64,000 nt of DNA, from assembly GCA_016271365.2 (NCBI GenBank), contig CM057455.1:1558900501-1558964500 (forward strand). The letters run 5' to 3'. This document shows positions 42,765 to 54,210 of this stretch, one piece after another; positions within the stretch are counted from its first letter, which is position 1, and every line of letters starts with the position of its first letter. The notes beneath the pieces were generated by a model. That model worked only from the letters and a program-made list of their open reading frames with translations, was not told where the DNA came from and searched no databases. Position numbers and translations under genes: made by a program. Origin of the DNA: Neoceratodus forsteri (lineage: Eukaryota > Chordata > Ceratodontiformes > Ceratodontidae).

Positions 42765-44934
42765 CTAGAACAAATAATACAGGGCTGATTAGATACTTAG
42801 AACCACCTCCCCTCCCATAAAAAGAGGAACCACTGGGAGTAGGGATCAAGTACCACATGCATAAAAGACCTTTCCCCCTATTCTGTTATTTTTTCTTCCC
42901 TCTCACTCTCTCTTTCTTTTCTGTGTCTTCCCCCAGATGTCAATTATTGTTTTTGTTCACCAGGTAAGTGCACTAGGCATAAAGATGACATTTCAGGAAC
43001 TTCCTTGAAGAGTACAAAACAATGAAAACAGTGGCAATATATTAACAAAACAATTGTAATACAACAATGAAAGACAGGGTAACATGATCATAGTTGATAA
43101 AATTGATAATTACTACAACACCTAGCATAGCAGTAGCTGCAGTATGACCAAGACCTAGCTACAATACACAGTAAATGTGGTGACAACCTCAGTCACAAGA
43201 GGTAGAGGACAGCAGCAGTACCTAAAGTGGACAGTGCAATACAAAATCATTCTACAAATGTTAACCATAGCAAAAGACAGGAGCAAGTACTAGAGAGGAG
43301 CAGGAATTAAGGACCCCATGAAAATGTACGTGATTAGGAGCGCACCTTGCAGTATAAGGTAGGGAGTTCCAATATTTGGGAGCATAATAGGCAAAGGCAG
43401 GCTGACCTATTCTTGGGGCACACCAGCATTCTTGAAGTAGAGGAGATTCCATGGCTCTCAATTGGTAGGTAAGTTGCCATGGGATGTTGCAAGTGAAAAG
43501 CTAATATACCTGGGATCCCAATCAAAACAACTTGCCCAGAAAACAGCCCAGGAAAAAAGAGCACTTTCCAGCCAGAGACAGACAGCCCAGGCCACCACAG
43601 AGTCAACTCAGCTTCTCTCTGCATGTGGATGCCATTCACTAGAAGGTACACCTTAAACTTGGCATTCTGTACCGAAACAAAGCCTGTATCCTGCTTCCTG
43701 CTCACACTGCTATCTTCAATTATGGTTACACTGTGTACAGTGCCACTCCTAAATCCACCCAGATCAGACTGGACTACCTTTTTCGCTCTTTCTGCCGCTT
43801 TGCTCCGCAATGTCTCCCTTGTGCCCACCACTGTCAATCAACTTAATCCCTTCTCTCCCCTCCCTTAATGTCAGATGTCTCTTTCACTGGGCTTCCTTTA
43901 TCACCAAATTCTGGTTTAGTGTTCTCCCCTCTTTACTTTAGCTCCATCCTCTCATGGCCCACTGCCCCAGTTTATTCCCTCCACAGTTCTGACTCTCATT
44001 CTCTCTCCCCTCCTCCTTGTAAAATCCTCTTCGGGTCAAGCCACTTTCTCAATCAGATTCCCTAGGCTCTGGTCTTCCTTGTCCTATGTTATCTGCATGG
44101 CCTCCTCCCCCTATTATCTCAAAACTCTCCTCCCTGACTTCTCACTCCTTGTAATACCCCGAATGTGCTAAATGCAGCTCTATGGTCTGGACCCTGTTGA
44201 AGCCCCCTGGACTGCAACTTAGCTACTATGTACTTTGTACTAGTGCTGATTCTGTGTAATTGTTCTTGGTCGTGATATAATTGCACATTTATCTACAGTT
44301 GCTTTATTTGTTTTCTGTTTGAACTGTTCTCCCTGTCTCCCTCCCTCCTCAGGATGAATCTAGAAACGAGCAAATACCAGCTCAGTGGGTCTTTTCTTGG
44401 CTAAACGTTTGCCCTTCCTAAAATTTGTTTCCATGACTGAACAATAGGGATTGTAAGCACAAAATAATGTCAGACATTAGAGTTACAGGTGTGCTTTTCT
44501 TCATAAAATGTATTTTACACTATGCCCCTTATTCTACTACATTTCTGAGTGGGTGTCAGCAATTTTTTTTTAAGATGTATCCCTGATTTTGTTCCAGTGT
44601 CTCTGTTTTTGTAAGCCTAGTCTCTGATTTTTGAGGCAGGAGGTTGAGAAGTATGGGCAGCAAATTTGTCGAGCATCAACAGACTGTATATATAAATGTA
44701 TCTGTATGCTAGGCACGTATAGAGCATTTTGAGACTGAGGGATGTAATGTGTACTACAACAGTGCACCAAATATCAAAAGCCCAAACACACAACCAAGAT
44801 TTAGGGAATGTGGAAGAATATCATAAGCCCAAACCCTCAACAAAGATTAGGGAAGGTAGAAAAATATCAAGAGCGCGAATGCCCCACCTCCAAAAATGTC
44901 AAGCTCCCTAAACCTCCACTAAGATTTAGACATC
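42765..44934. other. Intron sequence, probably old unclassified repeats
   Basis: A 167-codon minus frame (43837-43334) reads through without a known domain. 43840-44160 is pyrimidine-rich. Nothing could be named. Confidence 0.45.
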
Positions 44935-45080
44935 CGACGTGGAACAGAGGCCAATTTGCCTAGCTGTGAAACAGGAGAGCACAGCTTTAAACTCCACCTG
45001 TCACTGGCTCACTGCATGTCACTGAGCAAGTCATTTAACATGCTTGTGCTTCAGTCACTCCCCCCTATATAATTTCAGAA
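44935..45080 (+). mobile_element. MIR-like CORE-SINE
   Basis: CACTGCATGTCACTGAGCAA, GTCATTTAACATGCTTGTGC and TTCAGTC follow the MIR CORE (CTGTGTGACC..GGCAAGTCACTTAACCTC..TGCCTCAG) in the forward direction. It lies 94 bp from a LAMA1 exon. Confidence 0.65.
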
Positions 45081-45173
45081 GAAGCAGGACCACACTGAAA
45101 ACAAGATGCTGCATCTCAGCTGTAGGTAGATAAACTGTGTACATAAAGCGTGTGCCCTACTTGTCTGGCTTAC

Positions 45174-45337
45174 CTATTTAGTGAGTCTGCAAGTCTCTGG
45201 AGTGTAGCTGTGTGATCCTCTGCTTTGAAGACAAGATCAAGCACTCTTCTTTTGGCCATCTCCATGACAAGGCTGTCTACGTGCTGCCTCAGCTTGGCAC
45301 TCCACAGGATCACTTCATCGCGGTGGGTTTCCAACTG
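45174..45337 (-). CDS. LAMA1: LAMA1 exon (coiled coil), phase 0 to 2, tandem CAGCAG acceptor
   Basis: 164 nt of laminin alpha-1 coiled coil. It begins QLETHRDEVILWSAKL, passes through MEMAKRRVLDLV and ends LQRLADSLN plus two bases (AG) of a split Ser codon. The donor is GTAAGC. The acceptor is a NAGNAG tandem (CAGCAG at 45340-45335), so the mRNA may start at 45337, including the first Gln, or at 45334, lacking it; the frame is kept either way. The split codon is completed by the T that opens the exon at 42764. Heptad-like spacing of Leu/Val and absence of Cys fit a rod domain. Paralogue choice rests on the linked 3' exons. Confidence 0.88.
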
Positions 45338-45559
45338 CTGAACTCAGAAAAAAGGATGGAAATAACCAAGAACCCCTACATGCCTGCATACCAGCCAACT
45401 CTAGTAAAGGTTGCACATGTAAAGGAACAGCTTAACATTAAATCTCAATGAAAATGAACCTTCTGAAGGTCATAGCCATCAGTAACTGCTCCTCATATTA
45501 GGTTAACACACATCATGTTGTTCTGAGTAATAAAAAGCACTTATATGTTTTCTTTTTAT

Positions 45560-45563
45560 ACAC

Positions 45564-45610
<47 letters not shown>

Positions 45611-45621
45611 CTCTCTCTCTT
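45560..45621. repeat. Compound (CA)n(CT)n microsatellite
   Basis: About 18 CA units run directly into seven CT units. Confidence 0.95.
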
Positions 45622-45759
45622 TTCCAGATGTACTGTGAGCACCACCTTCTCCAAGATCAATGTCAAGCTTCACTTGCAAGCTGGCTGCCATAGTGTTTTT
45701 CAGTTACACATACTCCTTATCTCAAGTCATCACCTCTACAGTGCATCCCCTCCACATAG

Positions 45760-46440
45760 CCAGGGAAAATTCCAGCAGTCTCCCATCCCACGGTCGCTCA
45801 TACTCCATACTGTGGCCCAGTCATCAGGCTGTGGAGTAGGAGATCCAAGCTTGATCACAGTCACCAGGCTCCACACTGCAGTCTAGTCACTGGGTGAGTG
45901 AGTAAGCGAGCCCTGATTTCTCCCAGCCAATAGTCACCAGTGCTGCTTGCTATGGCCCAGACATCAAGCTGAGACATACAAAACCCACAACAGACCACAT
46001 TCATCACACCTATACTGCAACACAGATACTGGGTAAAGGAGTGTGACACCCTCAGCATTCTCCCAGTCCATTGTCACCAATGCTCCATGTTGCAGGTAGT
46101 CATCAGACTGGGGAGTGACAGACCCACGCTTTCTCCCAGCCTACAGCCACCCATGCTCTATAATGCAACACAGTAACTGGGCGAGAGATCCCCAGCTCAT
46201 GGTCACCCATGCTTCATGCTGTGGGCAGTTACCAGACTGGGGTGTGACAGACCCAAGCTTTCTCCCAGCCCATGGTCACCCATAATCCATGCTGTGGCCA
46301 AGTCACCGGGTTAGGGTGTTGGAGACTTAAACTTGCTCCCACGACCACAGTCACCATGATTAACGCTGTAGTTAAAGTCACCAGGAAGAAGACTGGGAAA
46401 ATCACTATGACCACTTTGTTCCATGCTATGTCTAAATCAT
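45760..46440. repeat. Degenerate minisatellite, 60-72-bp unit, ending about 100 bp from a LAMA1 exon
   Basis: TCTCCCAGCCAATAGTCACC-like cores recur near 45921, 46060, 46132, 46190 and 46260. Each is followed by CATGCT..TGCTGTGG and GTCACCAGACTGGGGTGTGA-like text. Around ten diverged units fill most of the 1.2-kb intron between the exons at 46543 and 45337. Confidence 0.75.
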
Positions 46441-46542
46441 TGGATGAACATTTTTCAGCTTGAAAGAGTGACCTGGAAATCCCAGTCAGAGATCTCACCG
46501 CTTCTTGACTTGCACTGCATAGCTATAAAAGAGTGAACTTAC

Positions 46543-46653
46543 AGCTATTTCATTGACAATGTCCCCTGCCTTTGCAGCATCCATCAGTGACTGTCCTTCC
46601 GCGATCAGCATAGAAGCCATGTTTCTGTTGCGCTGTACCATCTGGTTCTTATC
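46543..46653 (-). CDS. LAMA1: LAMA1 exon (coiled-coil domain II), first exon visible in transcription order
   Basis: Encodes 37 residues of the laminin alpha-1 coiled coil, the part of the chain that winds with the beta and gamma chains to form the long arm of secreted basement-membrane laminin. The acceptor reads TATGGCAG before GATAAGAAC and the donor is GTAAGT, so the exon starts and ends in phase 0. The reading runs from DKNQMVQRNRNM to GDIVNEIA and is rich in Met, Gln and Glu, as expected of an amphipathic helix. It joins in frame to the exon at 45174-45337 across a 1.2-kb intron. On its own it would be too short to name; assignment rests on splice-phase continuity with the downstream exons that end in the diagnostic IKVAV motif. 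No upstream exon was found between here and 64000. Confidence 0.85.
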
Positions 46654-48110
46654 CTGCCATACAAAATGTAAATTATAGTGCACTGCCAAGTCCACAAGTA
46701 GCAATCAGACATGAGACAAAGACACAAATAAATACACTTGCTCAGATCGGCTTTTCCTTAACAAACACCCTTAAGTTTCTACAATATGGCCACCAACTGA
46801 CCAACATACTACCATGCCTGTAATCCAGGTATAGGAGCAGACTTCAGATGTTCTTGGGGTGGAGGGGGGTCCCTGCAAGCAGTATTAACAACTAAATCCA
46901 TGTCTGCTGGAAAGTTCAATCAGAAATACTTCTGAACACAACTTCCTACATTCCAGGCTATAAACCTGTGATCATGATACAGAGGAGTGCCATTTGGTTG
47001 AAACATATATATTTTTTGATTTGAGTCGGAGGCATAGGTGGATTTTTCTTCTCAAGCACAGATTATTTGATATAACTGATTTATAGTCCTGAAGGGGGTG
47101 ACTAGTTCAGATGCAACTCTGTGCCACTGTCTTTTCCAGTGTTAAATATTTAGTGTTCCAAGATGGTTTCCTCAAACAACTTAATTCACCAGTCACTCAA
47201 ATGACAGATGCATCGCTGCCATGGAAGCCAAGTGGCAGAGTACAGCATCATCTCACAGAAGGCCTCAGGTTTCTCATTTGCTGGTGGCAAGTGAAGCATT
47301 AACATGTCATGAGACTTAAGGTCCCTCACCCACTTGGGGGCACAGCAATACCAGACAGAACACCTCAGGTCTCGCTCACAGGGTGGCAGTGTGCAGTGTT
47401 ACCAGACAGGACCCAGGTCTCTCACTCACTGGCATCAGAGGTAGGTGCTTCATGTAAGCCATGTCTCTGCTTTGGTGGTGGTGGTGGTGGTTGGGGGTGG
47501 GGGGAACTAGAATATTATCACACTACAGAAACCCCTGTGGCTGAGCGAGTAGGAATTAGTTGTGTTTCAGAGATCAAAGCCCATGCCTTTCATGGCTGAG
47601 GTATGTGAGATGCATGTGGAGGACCAGGGAAGGGAGAAAATGGAAAAAAATGTGGGTATATAGCTCTTAAAAATTAGCCACATCATAGGATTACAGTTCT
47701 ACACAGACAGCTTGGCTTGCACCTCCAGACTAGGTGCATCAACAAGAAAAACAATGAGGACCAAACAATGGCCAAAATGCAATGACTAGAGTTTTTTTTG
47801 GGGGGGTATCATACAAGATATGGATAGAGACACAGAAAGATAGAACATGATAAAAGAAAAAGGATCAATGGACCATACAGTCTGCCCAGCCCTCCCTGTT
47901 TCTCCTGTGATGGCCCTAATGACACTCGTTCTCCATCTACAAGTTAAAGGACTGATAGAGGTACATGGTAGTATTAATATGGTGAAAGCAAATGTATAAC
48001 CAAAGATAAAAGTAATATGTTTTGAAAAAAGGCATCCAGAGGCAGACCCACATCACAAGTGATTACGAAACATAACCTCCACATGGAGAGACCTGGAGTC
48101 AAAAATTGTC
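46654..48110. other. Intron sequence upstream of the first visible LAMA1 exon
   Basis: No further exon with in-phase splice sites was found. Contains a (GGT)n-rich stretch at 47474-47500 and one LINE tail (47860-47910). Confidence 0.5.
47860..47910 (-). mobile_element. L2-like LINE 3' tail fragment
   Basis: On the minus strand GGCTGGGCAGACTGTATGGT, CCATTGATCC resembles the ends of the L2-like copies. Short and diverged. Confidence 0.5.
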
Positions 48111-48745
48111 CACTTTTTTTTTTTAAACCTTGTAGTTATGCTCCCTACTTGCCTCCTCTCTTCCACACTCTCAAGACATCCTCTTCTGTAGGTTCCACCC
48201 TCCTCAAGATCTGCCCCTAGAGCACCTGGTTCCACCCTAATTACCCCGTTATACCTCCCGGGTAGGGGTGAGGAGGGAACCCCCCCATCCTTACTTCCTC
48301 AAACCAACATGCTGTGTGTGGAATCGGTACAGCGGAGTTTGTCCGATGAGCTTGGAGATCCCCCAGAGAGGTGTTGTTGCCTAGGAAGAGACCAAGGTGT
48401 TTTTCCTGTATTCTTTTCCCCCCGGTGTCGGTGTGCAATGAGGGCCAATGAGCTCGGAGGCAGCACGCTGAGACGTGCCTCCTGCTCCGCCCCTCTGCCG
48501 ACATCTGCCCAATGCTCTTACTGCGTCTCCACCTACCGCACCTTCCACCCGGGCTCCCCCAGATGGTAGTATTGCAGCAGGAGCATGCAGGTGACCCCCC
48601 CAGAGAAGGAGAGCAGCCACTGGGTGCTGTATCCTTCTCCTCCCTGGCAGACCCCCAGCAGCTTGTGCTCATTCCCGAACCCGAGTCGCCAGCGTGGTAC
48701 AAGGTAAGGCGTCCATCGCCTCAGCACTCAGCACCACTGGGCTGT
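48111..48745 (-). mobile_element. tRNA-derived SINE, family A, copy 4, with probable target-site duplication
   Basis: The minus-strand head at 48745 reads ACAGCCCAGTGGTGCTGAGT. The B-box-like segment is GACTCGGGTTCGGGAATGAG and the tail is a T run at 48111-48123. AAAAATTGTCCAC (48098-48110) and AAAAATCATCTAC (48746-48758) are a 13-bp diverged duplication. The longest copy of the family. Confidence 0.75.
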
Positions 48746-48779
48746 AAAAATCATCTACTTCTGAATGGAAATAGTTTGT

Positions 48780-48895
48780 GAGACGCCTCCTGATGAAGGG
48801 TTCACACCCGGAGCACCAGGGCTAGTAGTGTCCAGAGGACACGTCTTGTGACAGTCTGTGTTTGATTTGCAATAAAGCACTGATGTTTGGATGGG
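48780..48895 (+). repeat. Repeat with intact CTGATGA box (hammerhead-like) and AATAAA
   Basis: CTCCTGATGAAGGGTTCACA then CCCGGAGCACC: an intact CUGAUGA, a 4-bp stem II (GGGT/ACCC), then GGAGC in place of GAAAC. Eighty bases on is GCAATAAAGCACTGATG. Its layout is like 5640-5725 and 26700-26985. Confidence 0.45.
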
Positions 48896-49765
48896 GGAGG
48901 GCAGTGGAGTGGTGGTCCACTTGACCATCAAGGAAAGGTTTATATTCTCATTATAAGGGATGAGGGAGATCTGCTGGACCACCAGGAAAAAGTTCACTTT
49001 ACCATGTAGGGGATCGGGATGGGCGGGGGGTTAAAATGGACATCAGGGACAATTTTTCTTCAATATTGGGCAGGTGATCGAGTGTGGGAGGAACCACTAG
49101 CCACCAGGGAAAAGTCTTTAATAACTTGGGTGGGTGATCAGGTAGAGGGAGGAACCGCTAGCCACCAGGAACATGTACTATACTTAAAGGGATGGGTGTC
49201 AGGTGGGGGAGGATACCAAGTAGCCACCAGGGATAGCATTAGTGTACTGGGCTGGGTGTTGGGTGGGGAGGTGGGACCACTGGGCCTCAGGGATAATCAT
49301 TCTTTTGAACTGGCTCAGTGTCAGGTGGGGAGGGACTGCTAGCCACCAAGGATTAACATTAGATGTACCGAGCTGGGTTTTGGGTGGGGGAGAAGCCACT
49401 AGACTACCAGGGACATGTACTACAATTAAAGGGATTGGTATCAGGTGGGGACAGGATGCTAGCCACAAGGAGGGTACAGCTTCAATTTATTTCTATATTG
49501 GGACACCAATCAGTGGGGGCACTACCACCAGGCAACTTCAATTTTATTTACTGGACTGACTATCGGGGAGAGAAAGAGGCCACTACCACCAGGGCAACTT
49601 CAGTTTTATTTACTGGGCTGGCAATCCGGGGGCACTGTTCACCAGAGCAATGTCAATTTTATTTACCAAGCCAGTAATCTGGGTGGGGGTGTGGGAAACA
49701 CTATCACCAGGGCAACTTCAATTTCATGTACTGGGCTGGCAATGGGGGCATACAAGACTACATGG
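48896..49765. repeat. Long degenerate minisatellite, about 13 units of 60-70 bp
   Basis: Each unit carries CTAGCCACCAGGGA or CCACTACCACCAGGGC, an AT-rich TTCAATTTTATTTAC-type stretch and GGGCTGGGTGTTGGGTGGGG. The array changes in character near 49470, where later units share CAACTTCAATTTTATTTACT. Short open frames across it are by-products of the repeat. Confidence 0.87.
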
Positions 49766-50181
49766 ACACAGGGCTGTCTCTGGGGCAGGGACTTGGGGGG
49801 GGTGTGCTAAACTCCATCACAGACCGTGTAAATGGGCCCATAATGGGCATGCAAATGGCCACCTAGTGACTTGCATGCCCAAGGGGCTCATTTGCATGGC
49901 TGCTTTTGTAAATACCAAATAGCACACTATTCATTGCAGGGCCATTCCCCGGGATGCAAGTCGGGGCAGCGCTAGTGGGGTTAGAAGCAGATGTACTAGG
50001 GTTACCACTGACTCTACCTAGCCCTATTCACAGTCAGACAGCATGGTACGCTATCCATCTATGAACAGCATTTTTTAACACCTGGGCAATTGCAAAGCAC
50101 AATGAAAATGTTGCATTGCTGTTGCGATTTTTTGTGAAGCTAGCCACACATCTCATACATTGCACCTGTGGTGATAATTAT

Positions 50182-50366
50182 TACATCATAAACATATAGA
50201 ATAGTGTATGGGTGACAATACACAACAAGGTCATCTTTCCTTCGATGGGATATGATGACATACAGACCTCATGAATGGTGCTGGTAAGGTCTGTATGATG
50301 TCATCAGATAACCAAAATGGAAACACAGCCATAGCTGTGTATGGTCACCCATATGCTATTTTATAT
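50182..50366. mobile_element. Palindromic MITE-like element
   Basis: Outer arms ATAGAATAGTGTATGGGTGA and the complement of TCACCCATATGCTATTTTAT. Inner perfect stem GATGACATACAGACCT with AGGTCTGTATGATGTCATC. No coding frame. Confidence 0.75.
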
Positions 50367-50696
50367 AGTACATGGTTGAAAAAACAGCAGAACAAATTAA
50401 TTTAATATACCTCAGGCTGACAGTCATTACTATGAAGCTGTTAACATTCATACTCAGTGGTCCCGCTCGCTCCGCTCTCTGAAACTGTGGGTCCTATGTC
50501 TCTGATGCTCTTGACACAAATAGCAGCCACACTGTTTGTTTTTTTTTAAGTTATGAATAGATATAGTTTAGTACCAATGTCTCTCAGTGTGTGATCTGGT
50601 GATGAACTGGCACGGAAACCTGCTCGGTAAACCACGTCGTCATTTTGCTCTTAATTAGTTATGAAAGTGGCTTGTTCTGAAGGCACATCATGGCTG

Positions 50697-50746
50697 AAAA
50701 GTTGTTATGGTATCATTGTGATGGCATAACGATACCATAACAACTT
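50697..50746. repeat. Perfect 16-bp inverted repeat
   Basis: AAGTTGTTATGGTATC and GATACCATAACAACTT with about a 16-base spacer. Probably the inner part of another palindromic MITE, since GTACCATAAC and ATGTGTATGG-type words follow. Confidence 0.8.
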
Positions 50747-52459
50747 TACATGACCTTTGAATTGTACCATAACAAGAAAATTATGTGTATGGAAATCCAT
50801 ACACAATAGGGGCTAACCATATACTATAATGGATTAGGATGTCTGATGTAGACAAACAGCCAGGGCAGATAATGTCCGGGGGGGAAGAGTGATCTTGCTT
50901 CATTGTAACTGCTCTCAGTAATAAACAAAAAGTGGGAAAGAACTGTAGAAGATATGAGAAACAAACTGAACTGCGGCATAAGCTTACATTTTTCCTTGTT
51001 TTCTATTTGGTTTCAGGTGCTCTTGTAGCATACAAAAAATTAGACTGCTGAAAGCAGGTTAAAGCCTCTTTTTACAGTATGATATTTATTGCTAAACTTC
51101 TTATTTGCAATTATAAGGAGTTTGCAACAGTTTTGCCCTTTCTGAAACTCCACCATCTCATAGGGCAATTTTGTAATAGCTGCTGTTGACATGCAATTGA
51201 TAAGTTAAACCATTAATTGTGAGCTAAGAGACACTCTAAATAGCATTAACTGACATCTGGTCTTGTCAGTATGTTAAACATTCTTGGCTCTGCCTTGAAA
51301 TCCTTGAATACCCAATGCATATAATTATGGAAGCAAAACACACAACAGGGTGTGTGTTAAGGTGATTATAGTATATAATCCTTATTGTGTATGGAATTCA
51401 ATACCCTTTGGCCAACAGGCTCTAGATGTCAGGCAGATCATGCCAGATACACTTGATAGGCTTATCTGATTAGGTCATGAAAGGAGTCTGTAACAACTTG
51501 CTAAATAATTTTGTGCTGTAGTTTTTTTTTTCCTTCTTCTGCTAGCTGTATTGATATGTTTGAATGGATCTGTGAGGGGAAATTGTGAGTTAGTTGCCAG
51601 ATGACTCTTGAGAGTGATTACAGTCTCTTTTTCCTGTACTATAGGACCCCCAGCCAGTTAATGGAAGTGCTCAAAAGCCAAAACAGCCCTTTCATGCTTC
51701 AAAGCCATAACATCCCTTTCATGTTATAGGAAGAGCCAAGCTAACCACCGAAGCAGTCACTCCTGCTGTGCAAGTGAGGAGGTAGGACAAAGGAGGTTTT
51801 CTTTGGAATATTTAACCTCCTGAAGCACAGATCAAACCAGTTTCCAAAGAGGACCTGATCATCAAGACACAAAAACTGGTCTGGAAGTGATGTTGTAGGA
51901 CGTGTGTGCTGAAGGTGGGTGGAGACAGTGTTTCTGGAACCTTATTAAACCTAAGTTTTGTGAGAGGCAAGGTAGGCTGAGACTCTGAGCAGTTAACATC
52001 TAAGATTTGAGTCCACCCTAATTCGCCAAGGTGTCCTGTGTGGTAAGTTATTGTATTCTGCTAAACAAAGCGAGAACAGTGAGACAGGTTTTTCTGTGTG
52101 CTACCTACTGTTCAAAATTTTTTTTTTCATCTCTGTAGAATTACAGTTCCCCATAGTCTGAGTGTAATATCCTGCATTATATGTGTAAATATCTTGAAGT
52201 ATTAAATGTTTCTTGCATACTTCATGTTTCTGTGACTGGGTCCTTTGAAGTACAGATACTTGGGTTAAAATTAGCAAAAACTGGTGGTCTGCTACCATAT
52301 TTTGTTTCTAAAGCAAAGTGATTCTCAGCTGTGGAGTAGCATGCTGTTTTGGTGGAGCACTGTAGTGCATGAACAGTGGCTCTAGTCAGATTTGGACCAA
52401 AGGATACCCTGAGTGAGGCTGCAGGTAAGTGGTGGTGGCATACCAAGGTGACCCAAGCA
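50747..52459. other. Intron sequence, nothing recognised
   Basis: AT-rich with no frame above 65 codons and no repeat signature. Confidence 0.5.
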
Positions 52460-53225
52460 GGCACTGAACAGACTACAAAAGTGGTCCAAGATGTGGCAAC
52501 TCACATGTAATAGTAAGATTGGCTAATGAAGTTTGAAAACAGAGTGCTTGTTGGGAGAGTGAGGGTGCAGCACTCATCTGAGCAAACAAACCTGGGGGTC
52601 ACTATTAGCGACTGAAGTCCCATGTCCAATGCTAGAAGGCTGCAGGAAAAGCTAATAGGATGTTGGACTGCATAGGGAGGGGTTTGCTAGCAGAAGGAAA
52701 GAGGCGATTCTGCTCTTGTACAATTTCTTGGTAAAAACCTACCCTTGAGTACTGTGCATTTTTTCTGAATCATTCACATGAAAAAGGACAGTGACCTCTC
52801 TGAAGCTGTTCAGAGGACTGTGAAGACATTTGAGGGGCAGCAGTAGAAGACATATGAGGAGAGGGTGTAGAGTCTAAATGAGTACACACTAGAGGCCAGA
52901 AGAAAGAGGAGAACATGCTAGAGACCTGAAAGTACCTAATCGGTATTAATAAAGTGGACAAAAGTGCCCAGTTTTCAAGGTGAGGGTCAGATAAAAAGAT
53001 ACCATGGATGGAAACTGGTGGGTGGAAGCTTTAGGAGGGATGTATAGAAGTTCCTCTTTACAGAAAGGGTTGTGTAGAAGTGGAATGTACTGCCAAAAGA
53101 AGAGACAGCGAGGAGTCTATCGCCAGCTTCAAACAAAAGTGGGACAGGCACACAGAAACAGTCCATACCAGAGGAGTGAGGTGGGCGGTCAGTTGACTGA
53201 AGGGTGAATCAGCATCAAACTGGTT
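52460..53225 (+). mobile_element. L2-like LINE, strongly decayed 3' fragment
   Basis: Mixed frames give AEQTNLGVTISD-like, YEERV..LNEYTLEARRKRRT-like and RLQTKVGQAHRNSPYQRS. The order matches 31035-32072 but with many stops. The oldest of the four L2-like copies by eye. Confidence 0.7.
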
Positions 53226-54210
53226 CCATGTCAAGAAGCATAGACCAGACTTTGCATTTTTTTATTTTGATCAGGTCTAACAAGTAAAAGTTGGAATGTT
53301 ACCCAAAATGCACTTGCCCATAAGCAAGACAAGATGGAAGTGGTGGTCTTTAGGGGAATCCACCCAACGTATTTATATTGTATAATAGGCAATTTTGGTA
53401 GGTGTTTCCGGGAGCATTTAAAGCAAATCTAACCATCAGATCTTGCACTGGTAATTTAACCATAGCCTGCTTTGAGGAGGCCCCCAAGGAAGTTGTCTCA
53501 AAATCATCCTTGATCCCTCCCTTGACTTCTCCAGCCATATATTGCTATATGCAAGGCTGTCAATTCTAAATAGGGCTCAGATTGTAGAACCAAACATTCA
53601 TTTTCATTTTATTGAAGGGTTAGATCATTGAGAATAAACTCATTTAAAATGGTGACCCATGGCATAACATAAAACAAGGTTACAAAATTACAAAACATAC
53701 CAAGAACCATAAACACAATAATTGCACATTACATATAAATACATTTCACAACATGAGGGAATAACAATTCTGATAAGACATCATATGTACTAGAACACGG
53801 ACAGTCAACCTAGGCACAACTGGACTGAATCTGAATAGTTATAATATCCATAAACCATTGTTTAAGTATTTTTATAGATGGCGGTTTTACATTTACCAGT
53901 CGGAACCTTGAAGAAAGATCATTCCACAGCTGAGGAATCAAACATATTCTCGACCCAGATGCACGCCTTACCACAGCAAGAGATGACCTTCTCCCTTACT
54001 TCAAACTATGGTGCCATTGTCCTTATATGCTCCCCCAATGCAGTGTCTAGATGGGATATGACTTACAACAATATCTGTCACTTTGTTTTGAGTGTAAGCA
54101 GACTCTCTTCACCACAATGATCTATACGCCAACCTTGGCTGGTTGTCTCCATCCGATAGGCAATAAGATAGAGCCGCACAGAGGTATGGGTGCTGTAAGA
54201 CCAAAACTTT
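53226..54210. other. Probable decayed LINE or other repeat, not named
   Basis: The minus-strand stretch 54060-53880 has a leucine-rich frame that vaguely resembles a LINE C-terminus. 53600-53760 is AT-rich like a 3' UTR. Too weak to classify. Confidence 0.35.

Noticed and set aside
43334..43837. 167-codon minus-strand frame between two LAMA1 exons
   Set aside because: The two exons already join in phase, and the frame has no laminin-like heptads or recognised domain; most likely an old repeat.
49019..49677. Overlapping plus-strand frames of about 105 codons with repeated residues
   Set aside because: Translation of a 60-70-bp minisatellite; no start context, splice sites or domain.
53350..53538. 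Minus-strand frame beginning MAGEVKGGIKDD as a possible upstream LAMA1 exon
   Set aside because: No acceptor/donor pair gives a phase-0 end joining the exon at 46653, and the composition is not coiled coil.
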